Source: Microbacterium kunmingense
GTDB taxonomy: Bacteria; Actinomycetota; Actinomycetes; Actinomycetales; Microbacteriaceae
Assembly (NCBI RefSeq): GCF_023155745.1
Contig: NZ_JAKNUS010000013.1
Location: 18,112 to 82,111 of the forward strand
Direction of reading: 5' to 3'
DNA: 64,000 bases
Shown: positions 61,845 to 64,000 of the stretch, one piece after another
Layout: each line of letters begins with the position of its first letter
How positions within the stretch are numbered: position 1 is the first letter of the stretch
Notes under the pieces: model-generated
Database searches by the model: none
What the model was told of the DNA's origin: nothing
The model's input: the letters and a program-made list of their open reading frames with translations, nothing else
Translations under genes and position numbers: made by a program

Positions 61845-63550
61845 GTGGTGGTCTCCAGGGTTCGGCGGCGAGTCCAGACGAGGGCGAGGCCGGGGAGAGA
61901 GGCGAGGAGGGCCATGAGGCCGAACGCAGCGCTCGCGGCGAAGGCTTGGGCGGTGGTGAGCGCCGCGATGGGCAGCAGGGCGACGGCGGCACCCTCGCGC
62001 ACGCCCCACCCGCCGACCGAGATCGGGAGCACCATGGCGAAGAGCACGAGCGGAACCACCGCGAAGACCGCGCCGAGGGGGAGCGGGGCCCCGACGGCGG
62101 CGGCGCAGCAGGCGAACGCCGCGAGGATGCACACCGTCGCCCCGGCGCTGAGCACGAGCTGGGCCGGGAGCACGCCCGGGGCGGCGAGGCTCCGGCGGGT
62201 GCCGTCGACGAGGCGGCCGAGTCGCGAATCGGGCGCGGGCGGGGCGAAACGCAGGCGCAGGGCGAAGACGAGCGCCGCGCCGGTGAGCGTGAGGAGGGTC
62301 GCCGCGATGCCCGCGGCGAGAGCGGGTGGCCACACGATGCCGCCGGGGGCGAGGAGTGTGACGCTGAAGGCGAGGGCGAAGACGGTGAGGAGGGCGACCT
62401 GACCGACACCGCGTTCGACGATGACGGCCCCGATCGACCGGCCCAGTCTCGACGTGCCGGGCGTCGCCTGGTGCCTGGTGCGCGCCGCGCGGGCGGCGTC
62501 GCCGACGACCCCGCCGGGCAGGGTGGTGTTCACCAGCTGCGCGAGGAAGTACTCGCGGATCGCGTGTCCACCGCTGAGGTCGATGCCAAGCGGCGCCGCC
62601 GTGACCCGCCAGCGGAGCGCCGAGAGCACGGTGTGGGTGAGAAGGAGCACGACCGCGGCGAGCAGCCACAGCGGGTTGGCGGTGAGGAGGATGTCCAGGG
62701 CCTCCGCCCCTCCCGCGACCTGCCAGACGATCGCGAGGATCGCCACGGTGAGAAGGGCCTGGCCGAGTCTGATGAGAGCGGGCCGGGCCGAGGCATCCGC
62801 ATTCTTCCGCAGCTCTCGGATGTCGACACCGAACGACCAGGCGAGCAGCCCCGCGGTGACGACGACGATCGCGATCGCGACCGGTGCGGCGAGGAAGGGC
62901 AGCTGCAGCGCGATGAGGGCGATGAGCTGGAGGACGCAGATGACCTTGCGGCTGTAGCGGGGGCTGATGGGCCCGTTCAGCCACGGGTAGGCGAACGCGG
63001 CAGCCCCGAAGAGGTAGCGGGGGAGGCCGAGGATGATCGCGATCGGGCCCGCCGGCCCGAGGGAGGCGAGGAGGGCGAGCACGAGCGCGAAGGCCGAGTC
63101 GACCTCCATGTCGAAGCTCGCGCCGAAGCGCGATGACAGACCCTGGCGGCGGGCGAGGTACCCGTCGACGCCGTCGAGGCTCAGGGCGACGATGCTGACC
63201 GCGATGACCACGACGGGGTGCCCCCCGCCGGCGAAGAGCACGGCCAGGAGGAACGCCACGACCGTGAGCCGGATGAGGGTGACCACGTTCGCGCCGCCGA
63301 GGCGGGCGAAGGGGTGGTGGCGGGCGAGCGCCACGGCCGCGCCGACGAGGGCGAGGATCAGTGCGGATGCCGCGGCGAGCACGGCGGCGATGGGGAGGCC
63401 GAGCGCCAGTCCACCCGCGAGGGCGACGCCGACGCAGATGAAGGTGAGGGGGGTGAATCGGGTGACGGCGGGCCGGTTTTCGGCCGCGACCGGCTGACCG
63501 GCCGTGGTGTGCGGTGCTCCCGTGGCCGCGCTCTCCCGGGCGACGGTCAT
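61841..63550 (-). CDS. CDP-alcohol phosphatidyltransferase fused to a flippase-like LPG-synthase transmembrane domain
   Basis: A 569-residue polytopic membrane protein. The N-terminal half (about 85-245) is a CDP-alcohol phosphotransferase with the complete motif DGVDGYLARR, then RFGASFDMEVD (D-x2-D-G-x2-A-R, then G-x3-D-x3-D), so it should be active. The C-terminal half (about 265-565) is the lysylphosphatidylglycerol-synthase TM / UPF0104 domain (LLTHTVLSALRWRVTAAPLG, NTTLPGGVVGDAARAARTR, VIVERGVGQVALL), a flippase-like fold. It is the first gene of the operon, ATG 63550. It probably makes and translocates a phospho-alcohol lipid that the downstream glycosyltransferases modify; inference. 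Confidence 0.9.
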   Translation of the reverse strand: MTVARESAATGAPHTTAGQPVAAENRPAVTRFTPLTFICVGVALAGGLALGLPIAAVLAAASALILALVGAAVALARHHPFARLGGANVVTLIRLTVVAFLLAVLFAGGGHPVVVIAVSIVALSLDGVDGYLARRQGLSSRFGASFDMEVDSAFALVLALLASLGPAGPIAIILGLPRYLFGAAAFAYPWLNGPISPRYSRKVICVLQLIALIALQLPFLAAPVAIAIVVVTAGLLAWSFGVDIRELRKNADASARPALIRLGQALLTVAILAIVWQVAGGAEALDILLTANPLWLLAAVVLLLTHTVLSALRWRVTAAPLGIDLSGGHAIREYFLAQLVNTTLPGGVVGDAARAARTRHQATPGTSRLGRSIGAVIVERGVGQVALLTVFALAFSVTLLAPGGIVWPPALAAGIAATLLTLTGAALVFALRLRFAPPAPDSRLGRLVDGTRRSLAAPGVLPAQLVLSAGATVCILAAFACCAAAVGAPLPLGAVFAVVPLVLFAMVLPISVGGWGVREGAAVALLPIAALTTAQAFAASAAFGLMALLASLPGLALVWTRRRTLETTT

Positions 63551-63644
63551 GAGTGGGACGCTATCAGCGGCGCGAGGGTGCGGGGCCCGATTGCGACAGG
63601 TTCCGCGGGACTGGGTCCGTCGTCCTGTCCTTCCGACGTCGATG

Positions 63645-64000
63645 TCATCCCCGGGCGAGGATCGCTCCGGCCTGCTGAAGCCAACGCCGCGGGTCGCCGA
63701 GTCCTTCCCGCGTCGAGCCGGCGAGATCTGTCAAGGACAGGGCCCTGACGAACGACAGGGCCGGTGCATCGTCGGCGATGCGCCCCGCGACGAGGGTGAC
63801 CGGGACGCCGGCGGCCGACGCGAGGCCCTGCACGTGGGTGGTCGCCTTCCCCGCCGCCGAGGACCCGTCGTAGGGCGTGTTGATCAAGAGGTTCCGCTCC
63901 TCGGTGGGTGAGTCTTGAACGGTGACGCGACAGGAGATCTCTGACGAGGTGTGGGCCGTGATGGAGCCGTTGATGCCGACGGTGACCGGTCGGTCGCGGC
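63645..64000 (-). CDS. Glycerate kinase-like protein, C-terminal part (window edge)
   Basis: The frame is open from the window edge; about 118 residues are visible. The C-terminal 60 residues (AAGKATTHVQGLASAAGVPV, TLVAGRI, then LSLTDLAGSTREGLGDPRRW) match the end of glycerate kinases (GckA/GlxK type). The preceding region reads NLLINTPYDGSS where the family normally has a TGEG-xxD motif. The remainder (GINGSITAHTSSEIS) is unfamiliar, so the protein may be diverged or decayed. No start is visible. The 94-bp gap to the next gene shows nothing notable. Confidence 0.55.
   Translation of the reverse strand, partial: RDRPVTVGINGSITAHTSSEISCRVTVQDSPTEERNLLINTPYDGSSAAGKATTHVQGLASAAGVPVTLVAGRIADDAPALSFVRALSLTDLAGSTREGLGDPRRWLQQAGAILARG

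Noticed and set aside
60822..62984. A 720-codon minus-strand frame running through the CDP-alcohol/flippase gene
   Set aside because: Only the part from ATG 61844 codes for the binding protein. The upstream part is an out-of-frame shadow of the 61841-63550 gene.

Overview
The window comes from a high-GC actinobacterium, most likely a Microbacterium or another member of the Microbacteriaceae. The grounds are very high GC with strong third-position bias, many GTG and TTG starts, ATGA/GTGA stop-start coupling, a guaB/guaB3/guaA neighbourhood, CIRCE-type heat-shock operators, and the intergenic repeat TTGAGCGAGCGCAGCGAGAC, which from general knowledge is common in this group. This assignment is an inference from content; no rRNA or tRNA gene is visible. 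Almost the whole window is coding. No insertion sequence, prophage, CRISPR array or integrase was seen.

Layout. 1-12.2 kb is housekeeping: a truncated APC permease, a cupin lipoprotein, a Ppx/GppA phosphatase, coaA, glmS, acpS-alr-tsaE, then tsaB-rimI-tsaD (the t6A tRNA modification set is split by one small membrane-protein gene). 12.2-13.4 kb is a methyltransferase-like protein. 13.5-25.5 kb is the most interesting region, described below. 25.7-26.2 kb is groES with two CIRCE operators and no groEL beside it. 26.2-33.8 kb holds rarD, an NAD(P)-binding protein and a complete branched-chain amino acid ABC transporter. 34-42.4 kb is guanine nucleotide synthesis (guaB, guaB3, guaA) with SURF1 and small membrane or DUF proteins, interrupted by a scar carrying an MFS-transporter remnant. 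42.5-48.5 kb holds a glycosyltransferase, an unusual clpP pair, an MBL hydrolase divergent from a TetR regulator, a stand-alone LigD-type polymerase and an XRE regulator. 49-51.4 kb holds a Bax-inhibitor-1 protein, a glycerophosphodiesterase and DUF3140. 51.5-56.2 kb is a complete oleA-oleBC-oleD cluster for head-to-head fatty acid condensation (beta-lactone/olefin). 56.2-63.6 kb is a tightly coupled minus-strand operon: CDP-alcohol phosphotransferase/flippase fusion, NMT1-type ABC transporter, two glycosyltransferases. The window ends in the 3' part of a glycerate-kinase-like gene.

Key system. Between 13.5 and 25.5 kb lies a relative of the mycobacterial iniBAC locus: two dynamin-like GTPases (IniA-like and IniC-like, overlapping by 4 bp), a small protein with an IniB-type N-terminal domain, a large STAND/LuxR regulator of IniR size, a proline-rich four-helix membrane protein, and a membrane-anchored Hsp70 whose substrate-binding part is replaced by one transmembrane helix and a long Pro/Thr decapeptide-repeat tail. 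Two tandemly duplicated, extremely Asn/Asp/Ser-rich proteins (300 and 306 residues, almost without Lys or Arg) precede the GTPases. They share a core of about 62 residues with the IniB-like protein. Similar G/C-rich palindromic blocks lie upstream of all three repeat-protein genes and are candidate operators. The proposal, which is inference, is a cell-envelope stress module in which repetitive acidic proteins, dynamins and a wall-reaching Hsp70 act at the membrane.

A second theme is repeats. At least three families of small intergenic inverted repeats recur in the window. In two places the repeat arm supplies the stop codon of the adjacent gene.
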